The notes under the pieces: generated by a model
What the model was told of the DNA's origin: nothing
Databases searched by the model: none
What the model saw: the letters and a program-made list of their open reading frames with translations, nothing else
Made by a program: the position numbers and the translations under genes
In this document: positions 52,301 to 62,325 of the stretch, one piece after another
Position numbering within the stretch: the first letter of the stretch is position 1
Layout: the number at the start of each line of letters is the position of its first letter
Assembly: GCF_965638725.1 (NCBI RefSeq)
Contig: NC_134949.1
Span: 103,894,586-103,958,585 of the forward strand
Direction: 5' to 3'
Length of the DNA: 64,000 nt
From: Aptenodytes patagonicus
Lineage: Eukaryota; Chordata; Aves; Sphenisciformes; Spheniscidae

Positions 52301-55300
52301 TAGTCTCTGAGATAAAAGACACTTGTTCACAGTCTCCAAAGCTGTGGCCTGGTTTTCTCACTTATGTGTGAGCCTGCCGACAGGAGCAGCGGTAGATGGA
52401 CATTTTTGCTTCAGACAGAGGCTTTGCCTCCAAGCTCCAACACGGTGGCTGTCTCCACCCCCCCATTCCTGCCCTGTGGTCCCCCACGCACCTCCTCTGC
52501 TACTCTCCTGCCCAGTAGCACCCAGTGATTCCCCGCCACAGTTCAAATAAGGGTGTGTGGATTTGCTCTTTCCCTCCTTCCCCCACCGCCCTTAGCACTC
52601 CTGCTCCAGCATCACCTAACGGGTCTTCGTCCCCTGAGCACCCTCTTCCTCCCTCCTCTTTTGGCGGATCTCTCAAGCTAGCCTCATTCCTCTCCTTGCC
52701 ACCATCCTCGTATTGGCAGCTGCAGCCAGCGTGATTATTTTGTTTCTCCTTTTTAGAAAGCAAGCTTCAGGTATCTACGAAAGAGAGCTCTGTGGAGATT
52801 GCTGGCGGTGCTGACACAGCCATTGAGTGCAAGATCATGTTTGCCCAGAATAATTCTCAGTTCACCGTTACCTGGTATCTCCTACCTCCTCCTCCGGCAG
52901 ATGCAAACCCCCTGAAAATCATAAGGGCCCACTACAGCAGCATACTGGAATATGGGGCTGAGTTCAGCTCTCCTGCACAAAAGTCCCGGTTCCTGAGCCA
53001 GAGGGTGTCCAGCAACATTTTCTGGCTGCGGATACTCTCTGCGAACCCCAGGGACCAGGGCAGGTACTACTGTGTGGTAGAGGAATGGCTCTGGCTGGTG
53101 GACGGCTGGTACAAACTCAGAGAGGGAGCATCGGGAAAGACCACGCTGGAGTTCAAGCTCCCAGGTAAGCAGTGGTTATCTCTCGCATAGGTGCTGCTGG
53201 AGGAGGTTGGACCTATCTGTGATGGGCCGCCTGCCAGGCCACTCCTAAGCTGGCAGGGCTTAGGAGAATCAGCGGCTCTGGCGTTGGATCTGAGCCTTCG
53301 AGATGCAGGAGGTGTCAATGCCTCTCAAACGGAAATAGGGAATTAGGAGGATTTACCACATCCTCCCAAACCAACCAAGCTGGTATTCTTGCCACTAGCA
53401 GATGATGTCTAATGCTTCCTAACAAAGTGAATCGTGGCATTTTCTTTTCCCTCCAACACATGGTGTGCTTGGTCGGTTGTACAGTGCTGTGAATAGGGAA
53501 GTAGTCCTTTCCTGGTACTCCCGAGCATCCTGAAGCAAGAGACAAAGTTTTCCCTACCCTGCTGCACATAGCCACAGAGAACAAGACTGAATGCTCAGCT
53601 GCTCCCACCTTGGGCACTGCGCTGCTGGGGTGCACGGTGGGTCTCGCTGGCTCAGTTCTTCCCGCTCTCTCAGCATGACCTGGCTTATGGTTGCAGCCCT
53701 AAATAAAGTGGATCAGAGAATTCCAGCTTCCTAAATAGCTTTTGGTCCAAAGGATGCCTTATCACTTATGTGGAGGGGGAGGGAGGTATTACAGCAGAGG
53801 GTCGTGAACAAAAGGCAGAGATGATGGGGGGGGGAAACCACCCCGGGGAGAATGTGTCACAGGAGCAAGGGGGCCCGTGGGTGTCCTGCCAGAGGCTCTT
53901 CCAAAAGGCCATCCCAATCCCCCGTGGTTCGCTCTGGAAGATTTCCATCAGCCTGCAGGCGCAGTCAGGAGCATTTCTATGGCAGCACAACACCACAACG
54001 TCTCTTTCTGCTTGCCTCCTACCCTAGAGCGCAAACTGCACCTGGAGAAGACCAACAGCAGCATCTCGGTGAGGGAGGGCGAAGAGGTGACACTGCACTG
54101 CCTACTGCGGGGCACCCACCTGCCCACTGCCCACCTCTCGGCCACCTGGTTTCGGGGGGAGGAGAGTGGCCGCACCAGGCCCCTGCTCATCCTCCACTGC
54201 GACGGCGCCATCGAGTACCCCCAGGAGAGCCTGGTGGGCAGGCTGCACCTCCGCCGCCCCACCGCCAGCGACTTCAGCCTGACACTGCGCAGCGTGGAAA
54301 AGGGTGATGCCGGGGTGTATCACTGCCAGGTGCAGGAGTGGCAGCAGCAGACCCAGGGGAAGGACAGGGCTCTGGAAGCCTGGGCGCACTCGGGGTACAT
54401 TTGGCTCACCACCATCCCGCCAGGTAATGCTGCTGGGCGCGAGGGGCTGCTCACCCTGCACCGGTTCCCCTTTAGCCATGCTGGGGTGCGTCGGGGGGCA
54501 TAGTAGCTGCTCTCTGAGGGTGATGCTGGCTGCAATGGCAAGGATGCAGCAGGGCTGGGAGGACTTGCTAAAGGATTGCAGCAGGGGTCAGTGCTGGGGA
54601 GATTGCCAGAGTTGTGTTGGGAGCCAGGGGAGGGAGGGGAGCCCTTCGAGGGAAGGCAATGAGATCCCATTCCCAGTCCCATCGATCTGCCACGGCTGAA
54701 ACCCAGGTGTTTGGCATTGTAAACATTGGAGGTGGTGGCCGGATGAGACACCAAGAGCTCTGACTGTGAGGCACGGGGTCCAGAGGGTACCATTGAGTCC
54801 ACTTGTGTCTGCAGTGCTTTGACTTGTGGGCTCTCTGCGGGACCACGGGCACAAACCCCTGCTCTCAGTTGTGCCATTGGAGCCAGAATGCTAACTTTTT
54901 TGGGCAAAAAATTCTTGCTGTGATTTTTCTGGCAAGTCCATCTCCAGTGAGGTCTCTAAAAACAGCCTCTGTCCTCTTGGGGTGAGTTGGGGTGCATGCC
55001 GGATGCAAAAATAGAGCTGGATTCTGCATACAGAATTTCAAATAAATAAAAGGAAAGGTTTCAGTCAGGCACACACAGTATTTTTAGGGAGGTAACAAGC
55101 AGGAAAAAAGTACTCTCTTGTTGCCTCTTTGGGGAAATAGGAGGCTCAGATGGTCCATGTGCTGAGAGGAATCCTGCAGTTCTTCTCATGCCTTCAGTCT
55201 TGGAGTTGCCATGCCTGAAGCCAGCCTGGGTGCCCACACGTGGTTATAGCTTCTGCAGCAATTACCAATGCTGACTGACGTGGAAGAACTCAGGGGACCC

Positions 55301-57165
55301 TGTAGAGCCCTCCCTTGTGCCTGCTACTGGCACAGACATGCATGGAGCCTGCTCACATGACTCTGCACCTACAGCAGAGCTAATCTGAATTTAATTGCAC
55401 AGGGAAGGACTGACAGCACTTCATCCCTCTGCTGTTATGTTCCCGCTGTTGTCCATCACGGCTCCCTCTAGCACCCAGATTTCTCCTTCATCAGCTCCCT
55501 CTGTCTCTTGTTACCTGGTACTGGTGGAGTAACCATTGCTAAAATTGCTCAGTAACTGCTGGAAAATTCTCCTCCAATAGTGTTTTGGCCAAGTAGTTTT
55601 CACGGTTTTCACAAAATCCAAGAGATGAGCTGGGTGGGGTTTTTTGTTGTGTTTTTTTTCTTTGTGTGTGTGTGTCTCTGTTTCTCCAGTGATGCAGGTA
55701 TCTCAAAATGCCCCTCTGGCTCACATATTTCAATGTTTTGGAGTTTTCTGAGGGGTAAGGAAACAGCCATGTGCAAGTATACCTGTAACCAGGAGTAACA
55801 TCATCTCTAATCTCTGATGCTTATGCTGCCCTTTAGGATACTTCCCTAGTACTACAGAGGCATTCATATAGTGGAGACTTCACCCTGTTTTCCTACGGGA
55901 GAGTAAATACTGCTTCCGTCTATATGGATGGGGTGCAGAGCTTCAGAGGTAGAGAGGTAAAAGCCAGTTTCACAGCCAGGAGTAGCCCCCAGGTTGGTTC
56001 ATCCCTAGGGTCACACCTAGCTCACCAGGCTGTGTGGGTCCCCCATGGACAGCTTCAAATCAGCAGACCCGCAAGCTCAGCGTGGTTCTGCAGAGCAAGC
56101 GTAAAGCATCTGTGCATGGGTGTTGGGTGAGGAGGAGAGTTGAGGAACAACACTTTGAGGTGGATAAAACAGACCCAAAGGAATTGGCATGACCCTTCAT
56201 GGTAGGCCAGGTGCATCTGAGGTCAGTCTGTGGTGTTGAAGCTGTGTGCCAAGTGAGGAGATTTTGATGGCCAGGATTAGTCGGTGGCTGTAAGGAGCCC
56301 GGGACAAAAATGGAGAGCCTGCAAATGATAGCTTTTCAGCTAGCATGGGGCAGACCAAACCCAGTCTTTTGTAGTACCCAGAGGGTCTGCCAGCAGTACA
56401 GGCAGCCTCCCCCTCAGCCGGGGAGCTGTCCTGCAGGAGCTGCCGGGGATGGGGCTCGCAGCCGCCTGCAGCTCAGGGTGGCTGAAATAGGATAGCAGAG
56501 CGGCAGAAGCAAGGAGGGGCAGGTGTCTGGAGGAGACAGGGACCTCCTTTATCTGGTTTCCTTTGCTTTCCTCTTGTCCCTCCTTGTTCTGTGGTGCAGC
56601 CTCTGGCAGACCTCTGCCTCACCCCACTGTCACCTGGTGTCGGGCAGGGACCCAGGGGGTGAAGAGTACGTGGCTTCTCCTTACTGAGCCCAGCCTGGAA
56701 CGGGTTAGCTGAAGAGCCGTGCTGTTTATGTTGGGATGCTTCAGCTGAACAAGCTGGGACCCTATCTGACCTCCCAAAACAAGAAATTGAGGCAAATTAC
56801 CTGGTTTCTCTCCCCCTTCTCCTCAGGTAGCCAGTATGAATTCTTAAAAATTGGTAGGTGTTGAAGACTGAGGGAAAAGTGATAAGAAGATAACCTATAG
56901 AAACAGTAGGAGAAACTCAAACTAGCTTAGGGCGTCATTCACTTTTTTTTCTTTTCTCTTCCCTCCAGAGTCAACTGTTTTTTCTAGGATCTGCTCATCC
57001 CCACCACTGCTGAACTTCATCCTGTACTTACCGCTGGTCCTGATCCTTCTCCTGGCCCTTGCTGGCTTCTGCTGGTTCTTCAAATTCAGAAAAAGCAAAA
57101 AGGGCAGCGTCACAGGAGACCAGCTGATGGAACTGCAAGGGGCTGGAGAGGTCAGGAAAACCTAG
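40320..57165 (+). CDS. CD101: CD101 (EWI-101 / IGSF2), complete nine-exon gene
   Basis: CD101 is a type I membrane glycoprotein of leukocytes and an inhibitory receptor of T and myeloid cells in mammals, with seven V-type Ig domains (family knowledge). Nine coding segments join with phase-1 GT/AG borders throughout: 40320-40374, 41620-41997, 42927-43343, 44848-45231, 46015-46398, 47373-47780, 52757-53164, 54028-54423 and 56969-57165. The product is about 1008 residues, close to the mammalian length of about 1020. Each Ig exon encodes one whole domain with B-strand Cys, C-strand Trp and D-x-G-x-(Y/L)-x-C. The EWI signature appears intact in domain 2 (AAEWIEDPDE). The N-terminus GQRVVTVQKGPLYR and segments such as TNTDE and TYAVYTQRVR-like stretches strongly resemble mammalian CD101. 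The gene lies about 15 kb downstream of PTGFRN on the same strand, as in other vertebrates. Confidence 0.96.
40375..41619 (+). other. CD101: CD101 intron 1
   Basis: A 1.25-kb intron, moderately GC-rich, with no further feature seen. Long open frames on both strands here are chance frames. Confidence 0.85.
41620..41997 (+). CDS. CD101: CD101 exon 2: Ig-V domain 1
   Basis: 378 nt, phase 1/1. Acceptor is TGCCGGCAG at 41619 and donor is G|GTGGGT at 41997. It shows VTLWCKV (Cys), FQWSIYLP (Trp), a Tyr-rich middle with YAIYTQRVRS, and DAGEYECHTPN (Cys). An NLS sequon spans the exon end. Third codon positions are strongly G/C. The domain is very close to mammalian CD101 domain 1. Confidence 0.96.
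41998..42926 (+). other. CD101: CD101 intron 2
   Basis: A 0.93-kb intron. Nothing else was recognised in it. Confidence 0.85.
42927..43343 (+). CDS. CD101: CD101 exon 3: Ig-V domain 2 with the EWI motif
   Basis: 417 nt, phase 1/1. The acceptor is GTGCTCAG at 42926 and the donor is G|GTAAGG at 43343. It shows VELTCEV (Cys), LSVGWYRLQ (Trp), a sequon (NTT), and SDQGQLYCEAAEWIEDPDETW (Cys plus the Glu-Trp-Ile signature that names the family). The segment QHTHLSV also matches mammalian CD101. It has high G/C at third codon positions. Confidence 0.96.
43344..44847 (+). other. CD101: CD101 intron 3
   Basis: A 1.5-kb intron. Several open frames lack any Ig signature and were not kept. Confidence 0.85.
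44848..45231 (+). CDS. CD101: CD101 exon 4: Ig-V domain 3
   Basis: 384 nt, phase 1/1. Acceptor is TGTCTACAG at 44847 and donor is G|GTTAGT at 45231. It shows LQLNCMV (Cys), FQVLWLLNSVEVARVD (Trp), EDEYEERAKLGQL, and KDNGTYHCSVSEV (Cys and an NGT sequon), with a second sequon (NFS) near the end. It lacks the EW pair after the second Cys (SEV instead), as in mammalian domain 3. Third positions are less G/C-rich than in the neighbouring Ig exons. Confidence 0.95.
45232..46014 (+). other. CD101: CD101 intron 4
   Basis: A 0.78-kb intron with an A/C-rich simple patch (about 45811-45845). Confidence 0.85.
46015..46398 (+). CDS. CD101: CD101 exon 5: Ig-V domain 4
   Basis: 384 nt, phase 1/1. The acceptor is GTTTGCAG at 46014 and the donor is G|GTGAGT at 46398. 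It shows LILFCEV (Cys), VSVQWWHLPPQ (Trp) and DGGRYGCEATEWSRG (Cys; the EWI position reads EWS). A conserved LRLEKASSGAFTLVI-like framework lies in the E-strand region. High G/C at third positions. Confidence 0.95.
46399..47372 (+). other. CD101: CD101 intron 5
   Basis: A 0.97-kb intron with a short G-run near 47153-47161. It ends in the tandem acceptor. Confidence 0.85.
47373..47780 (+). CDS. CD101: CD101 exon 6: Ig-V domain 5, tandem acceptor
   Basis: 408 nt if the first AG (47371-47372) is used and 405 nt if the second (47374-47375) is used. The CAGCAG arrangement is a NAGNAG acceptor and both choices keep the frame, differing by one Ala at the domain border. The donor is G|GTAAGC at 47780. 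It shows FELDCQVNAS (Cys and NAS sequon), VSVGWLFQPSP (Trp), and DKGTYQCEVEVWRRN (Cys; EVW at the EWI position). It matches domain 5 of mammalian CD101. Confidence 0.94.
47781..52756 (+). other. CD101: CD101 intron 6, longest intron of the gene
   Basis: A 5-kb intron between Ig domains 5 and 6. It contains a short CR1 fragment near 50717-50860. An AT-rich, homeobox-like patch at about 49850-49960 is a possible regulatory island (inference only). No extra Ig exon was found, in line with the seven-domain structure. Confidence 0.8.
50717..50860 (-). mobile_element. CR1 3'-end fragment
   Basis: About 140 bp resembling the reverse complement of a CR1 3' end: GGTTGGCAGGGACCTCTGGA, GGTCATCTGGTCCAACCCCC and GCAGGGCCACCTA blocks in the usual order. 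It belongs to a different CR1 subfamily from the two long copies. Boundaries are approximate. Confidence 0.8.
52757..53164 (+). CDS. CD101: CD101 exon 7: Ig-V domain 6
   Basis: 408 nt, phase 1/1. The acceptor is CTTTTTAG at 52756 and the donor is G|GTAAGC at 53164. It shows AIECKIM (Cys), an NNS sequon, FTVTWYLLPPPP (Trp), and DQGRYYCVVEEWLWLVDGWY (Cys; EWL at the EWI position). The Trp-rich end with DGWYKL matches the mammalian DGTWHKL-type segment. Lower G/C at third positions than exons 2, 3, 5 and 8. Confidence 0.95.
53165..54027 (+). other. CD101: CD101 intron 7
   Basis: A 0.86-kb intron with an 8-10 bp G-run near 53827-53834. Nothing else was seen. Confidence 0.85.
54028..54423 (+). 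CDS. CD101: CD101 exon 8: Ig-V domain 7, membrane-proximal
   Basis: 396 nt, phase 1/1. The acceptor is TACCCTAG at 54027 and the donor is G|GTAATG at 54423. It shows a sequon (NSS), VTLHCLL (Cys), LSATWFRGEES (Trp), LLILHCDGAIEYP, and DAGVYHCQVQEWQQQ (Cys; EWQ at the EWI position). It ends in a short Pro-containing stalk. It has the most G/C-rich third positions of the gene. Confidence 0.95.
54424..56968 (+). other. CD101: CD101 intron 8
   Basis: A 2.5-kb intron with a T/GT-rich patch (about 55636-55676). No exon or mobile element was recognised. Confidence 0.85.
56969..57165 (+). CDS. CD101: CD101 exon 9: transmembrane segment and short cytoplasmic tail
   Basis: Acceptor CCCTCCAG at 56968; stop TAG at 57163-57165. 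After RICSSPPLLNF comes a helix of about 22 hydrophobic residues (LYLPLVLILLLALAGFCWF), then a basic stop-transfer FKFRKSKK and a tail of about 25 residues ending EVRKT. The helix flank ICSS and the tail segment MELQGAGEV align with mammalian CD101, but the acidic C-terminal extension of the mammalian tail is absent. The tail has no Tyr, so no ITIM is present. A weak alternative donor (GAG|GTCAGG, 57150/57151) could lead to a further exon, but I see none. Confidence 0.9.
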
Positions 57166-58850
57166 CTGGTCTATAATGGCGGATGTAACTTGAAGGAGCG
57201 GAGCTGGACAGCTGAGGAGGACTGAGTACTTGCAGAGGGGCTTTTTATTGTTTTGCAGTAGCTCTTGCAATGAATCCTTGAAATTGCATGTTTACTTTCA
57301 ATGGAACGAAGCAGCTTTGAATTACTAAGCAAATAGGGTTTTCATAACAGGTGTTCCTGTCTCTTAGGTTAGGTACCCACCCGTTTCACGTTCTGTTCAT
57401 TGTGGTATATTTGAGGTCCTTGCAGTATGTGTCTCCCAGTGTGGATGGAAGTGCTGTTATTCCCCTACAGGTATAAGGGAAAAACCAGCTTTTTTTGTAC
57501 TGCAACACAAAAGTATCAAATTGCTGCTTATTTTAGGTGACTTGGTAAAATCTATGTGGTATGCAGACTAAAAACCAGTGGCAGAGCCTGAAATGGAGTG
57601 TTGGTGTCCCATTTAAGGCAATGCACTTGCCTTTGCCCATCCCTTGCTGGGGAAGCTCTCAGACACTGTCCCCTCGTTCTGAGAGTGCCTGTGCCCAAAG
57701 AGCATGTTCTCCAAATGGAAATGGGTCTTCATCACAAAACCTGTCATAGGAAGATGAGGACTGAGCAAGGATGGCTGGGGCTGAAGAAAGTCCATAGGAG
57801 GAGCACCACGGTCATCCACAAAAAAGGAATCCTGTTGACCCAATAAGGGACTCGCATGGAGTCTTGGATCCCAGAAGGAAGAAGCAGACACCAAGCCATC
57901 TTGGAGATGACTGTACAAAGACTTTCCAGTTCCTTCCTTTGCTGGGACTGCTGTAGGAGAAGACAGCATCCAGCCCCGTGTGCCTGGGCTGTCTGTGGGT
58001 CAGGAAGCTGCACAGCTGGGACCTCGTATTAGACACCTCCAGGTTGTACCATGTAATATATTGGGATGCAAGTGGGATCAGCCACCAGCAGCTTACAGCA
58101 CAGGAGCAGCCTATATCTGTAAAGGGTTATGTGTATAATGTACTAGTAAATTGGGGGTGCTTCTTGAGCTGAGCTGCTGCCAGAGCTGGTACCAAGCCCC
58201 CCATTGCCTGGAGAGACATCCTGGCAGACTCCCAACTGTGCCTTAGGGCAGTATGGAGAAAATGTGTAAACCCCTAGGGCTCTCACCTGCGTATAGAAGA
58301 GGTCTTACTGGTCTGCGTGCTGGATGGACAATGAACCCCTGTGCCTTCCCTCTTGGAGAGGGCCTTCCTGAGCATGTGCCCCTTACGCTAACTGCAAAAC
58401 CACCTGAGTCCTCCTTCTAGCTGCCACTGAGTCACATGCAGGCTGTGCCCCAGAAATTTGGCACAAGAAGCCAGTAAGACACTGTCTAAGGGTTCTGTTC
58501 CTCCTGGCAAAGCCATGTGTATGCTTGTGGGGCAGCTACTCTATGCCCTGGGATCCAGCTCAGACTCACCTTTTCAAAGCTGAAGAGCTATGCTACCTGA
58601 AGGCTGGCTGGCTGATGCATTAGAGGAAAGGCGCTCAACCCCTAACTGTGCAAAGTGAGTCATGGTCCCAGCGGGTTGTAAGGTCAGGTGTCAGGGCGAC
58701 ACTCAAAGCACCATCTTCAGACAAAAGCAGCCATATGGAAATCATGGCAGATGTTTATGGACCTGCTTCCTTTGACCAGAGGGAGGGTTGGAGACACCAC
58801 AGACCCTCTAGATGATCTGCTCAAGTCCTTCACTTTCCTTAAAACTAGAA
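57166..58850 (+). other. CD101: CD101 3' UTR and downstream flank
   Basis: The 3' UTR must begin here. No AATAAA or ATTAAA was seen before the CR1 at 58.85 kb. Only weaker variants are present, such as AGTAAA at about 58144-58149 and AATATA near 58053. The mRNA end is therefore not located. Confidence 0.5.
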
Positions 58851-59862
58851 TCATAGAATCATAGAATCATAAAGGTTGGAAAAGACCTCTAAGATCATCG
58901 AGTCCAACTGTCAACCCAACACCACCATGCCCACTAAACCATGTCCCTAAGCACCTCATCTACACATCTTTTAAATACTTCCAGGGATGGGGACTCAACC
59001 ACTTCCCTGGGCAGCCTGTTCCAATGTTTCACCACTCTTTCAGTAAAGACATTTTTCCTCACGTCCAATCTAAACCTCCCCTGCCGCAACTTGAGGCCAT
59101 TTCCTCTTGTCCTATCGCTAGTTACTTGGGAGAAGAGACCGACACCCACCTCGCTACAACCTCCTTTCAGATAGTTGTAGAGAGCGATGAGGTCTCCCCT
59201 CAGCCTCCTCTTCTCCAGACTAAACAACCCCAGTTCCCTCAGATGCTTCTTATAAGACTTGTTCTCCAGACCCCTCACCAGCCTCGTTGCCCTTCTCTGG
59301 ACACGCTCTAACACCTCGACGTCCTTCTTGTAGTGAGGGGCCCAAAACTGAACACAGTATTCGAGGTGTGGCCTCACCAGTGCCCAGTACAGGGGCACCA
59401 TCACTTCCCTACTCCTGCTGGCCACACTATTTCTGATACAGGCCAGGATGCCATTGGCCTTCTTGGCCGCCTGGGCACACTGCCGGCTCATGTTCAGCCG
59501 GCTGTCAACCAACACCCCCAGGTCCTTTTCCGACAGGCAGCTTTCCAGCCACTCTTCCCCAAGCCTGTAGCGCTGCATGGGGTTGTTGTGGCCGAAGTGC
59601 AGGACCCGGCACTTGGCCTTGTTGAACCTCATACAGTTGGCCTCGGCCCATCGATCCAGCCTGTCCAGGTCCCTCTGCAGAGCCTTCCTACCCTCCAGCA
59701 GATCAACACTCCCGCCCAACTTGGTGTCGTCTGCAAACTTACTGAGGGTGCACTCGATCCCCTCGTCCAGATCATCGATAAAGATATTGAATAAGACCGG
59801 CCCCAAAACTGAGCCCTGGGGAACACTGCTCGTGACCAGCCGCCAACTGGATTGAACTCCAA
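58851..59862 (-). mobile_element. CR1 LINE, strongly 5'-truncated, same subfamily as the 26-kb copy
   Basis: A 1-kb CR1 on the minus strand. The left (3') end has three ATCATAGA-type units. The open frame 59806 to 58934 covers the end of the RT core ([22 protein letters not shown]) and the whole C-terminal region, and it stays open for about 290 codons. That makes this copy less decayed in this part than the 26-kb element. Homology with the first copy stops near 59857-59862 (GCCAACTGGATT...). There is no start, endonuclease or first RT motif, so no active protein can be made. Confidence 0.92.
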
Positions 59863-62281
59863 GAAGCTGTCTGCCCTGTATCCCAAGGAACTGGGAGGTG
59901 CTTCAGTCCCTTTCTCCTTGAAAAAGCACTTTTTGCATAAGTTTGAAGACTTACTGCTCCCGTTTCCCTGTTCAGCCACTTCCTCTGTCTGCACTGGTTG
60001 GCTCCAGCTTGCTCAGCCTTTCCCTGCGGGTTAGGTTTTCTGGACCTCATGCAGCTTTTCCCTTTGCTGGCCTGACCCCAGCTGTCTCTCCCACCACGTG
60101 AGTGCTCAGAGCTGCGCACGGGGTGTTCTGCAGAGGTTTCTCCACTGTCTTCTGGGTTACATCCCGTTTACACATCCCAGTAGGATGTTTGATTTTTCTG
60201 TGTGCGTGTGACAGCGCGGCACTGTTTGCGCTTGGCTTGCAATCGGCAGGCTCCTCTCCTGCAGGTTTGCTGTCTAGCAAGTTGTTTCTCCACTGTGTGT
60301 TCAGGCTGTTGACTTTTCCTATCTAATTGAAACACCGTTTGCATGGGTCTGTTGAACAGCTTTCTGCACCAGTTTGCGAAGGATCCTGCTGTCTGTTTGT
60401 CTTAGTCCTGTCTTGATAGTGCTTTAACTCATGGACCAGTTTCAGTCTGTTTTGACAGAGGAGCAGATGCTCCCAGGACATTAAAATCCTACAAGTTTCA
60501 TGAAAAGTGGTAGCTGGATGAAGAAGAGGAGGCAGGTGAGTTGTCCCACCAAGGGAAGGCTGCAGTGTGAGTTGCCTGACAGCCAGCCCTGAGCCAGCTG
60601 TACACTGGCTGCCTGGCGCCCAGGTCGTAATTAGGGGATACAGAAAGGAGATGTAAGTGTGTTAGGGCATGGGAAAGGAAAGAAGGAACCATTTTTGACC
60701 ATAAACTGTTAACAATTTATCTGTGCGCATAGTTTGTTTAACAATTCTGTGCTGTCCCTCTGTGTTTTTGTTTGGATTGTTTCCTTAGCTTGCCCATAAG
60801 AGTACCTTAGGAGCATACTTCACAAGCCTTGGTAAAGTCAAGAATATATGATGCCTACTGCTTACCCTGTCCCACAAGGCTTGCAGCCTTCTTGCAGGGG
60901 AGTTTAGATAGGTCTGACATGCTGTGTTCTTGTTTAAAACAAACCAAAAAAAGTTTCTTTTCTTTTTTCTTGCATTCTTCTAGTTGCTTGTAAGTACTTT
61001 GTCCCCGTATCTCCCTGAGGATTGTAGTTAAGATGCGGGTGTTCAGTTTCCCGTTCTTTTTAAAAATAATTTTGCCCTTTTCTTGTCACTTGGTGTCTCA
61101 CACCTCCTGAGGTGTTACCGCAGCAAACCACTAACAGACAGCTTGACAGCCCATTCTTTACGTGACTTAGGATGAACCTCATTAAAACCAGCCTTCTGCT
61201 CAAAAATCTAACTTATTTAGATTGCTATTCATTACCAGAGTGCTGGAGTGGTGGTGTGGGACAGCCCCTACCCTGCTGCAGCGGGTGTGGGTCAGTGTCC
61301 ATAAGCCATGTGAGCCCTATGAGTGACTTGTCTGGGTTTGGTGCATCCCCCAAGCCCACGCTGGCTGCTCCCTCAGCCACCTTGGCACTCCATTGCAGGT
61401 CTGTGGAGGCATCTTTGCTGCCATCTGATCTTCCTGTAAAAAGCTGCAGACTCTACTGCAACACAAGATTTTTATGTCTGTTGGACTGGGGGAAGAAGGT
61501 GGGCAGAGAGAGGGAGGTTTCTCCATCAATGGGGCACTTTCTTCTTCTGTTCTGTTTTCGCTCAGTTAACCAGAGGCCTATGTAAGTAGCAGCTTTCTAT
61601 TTAGGCAGGTTTATAGGTTTTAATTTAAGTTTGTAAAGTGTGCCTAGGGCCTTGATGAAGCGGTCTGCAAGAAGAATGTGTGTTTTTGCAGTGTGTGGGG
61701 GGTTTCCTCTTTATTTTTTTTCTGGCTTTGCTGGATCACAGCCAAACTTTTCAGCTATATTTTTTTGAGATTTATTTTTTTCCATGAGTGAACTTAGAAA
61801 GAGTTGTAACTTATCACAGCAAAAACTCCAAAACAGTCCTATTTTTAAAGAGAACATTTCACTCGGCTGAGTGAGTATGAGTATGTATGAGAGGGAGAGA
61901 GACGTGTGTGCATGCTGGGTCAGGGGATGGTGTTGATTTTGGTGCTGGGGCTTTTAGCTACCTTCACCCACCCCCATCGCCACCTTTTTTCCAAGTCCAG
62001 CCTCTGATGTAAATTAGAACAGCTGATAAAATATATGTTTAGCTGTTATAGCCCCGTGGGGGGAAACAGTGCAATAGCATAGACCCTGCAGCACAGGAGT
62101 GCTGCTGTTGCACCCTGTCCCCCAGATGCACCCTTGCCCAGGGAACGTCCTGTGTGAGGGCAGCACGCGCTGGGAAGGTCCAGGGTCCTTTCATAGGCTT
62201 TAAAGCAGCTTGAAGGGGCTACAGGGCAATGCAGAGCTGGGTCCAAGAGGAATTAATCCGCTGGGAAGCAGTTGCACGGGG

Positions 62282-62325
62282 CTATAGAAACACAAGAGCT
62301 GTGTTGTGCTCTTGTGTTTCTATAG
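62282..62325. repeat. Perfect 18-bp inverted repeat with an 8-nt loop
   Basis: The arm CTATAGAAACACAAGAGC (62282-62299) and its exact reverse complement (62308-62325) are separated by TGTGTTGT. The pairing does not extend beyond the arms. It would form a 44-nt hairpin on either strand. It is shorter than a usual pre-miRNA and has no transposon ends that I recognise. Confidence 0.95.

Noticed and set aside
62282..62325. Pre-miRNA at the 18-bp hairpin
   Set aside because: The stem is too short for Drosha/Dicer processing and does not extend beyond 18 bp.
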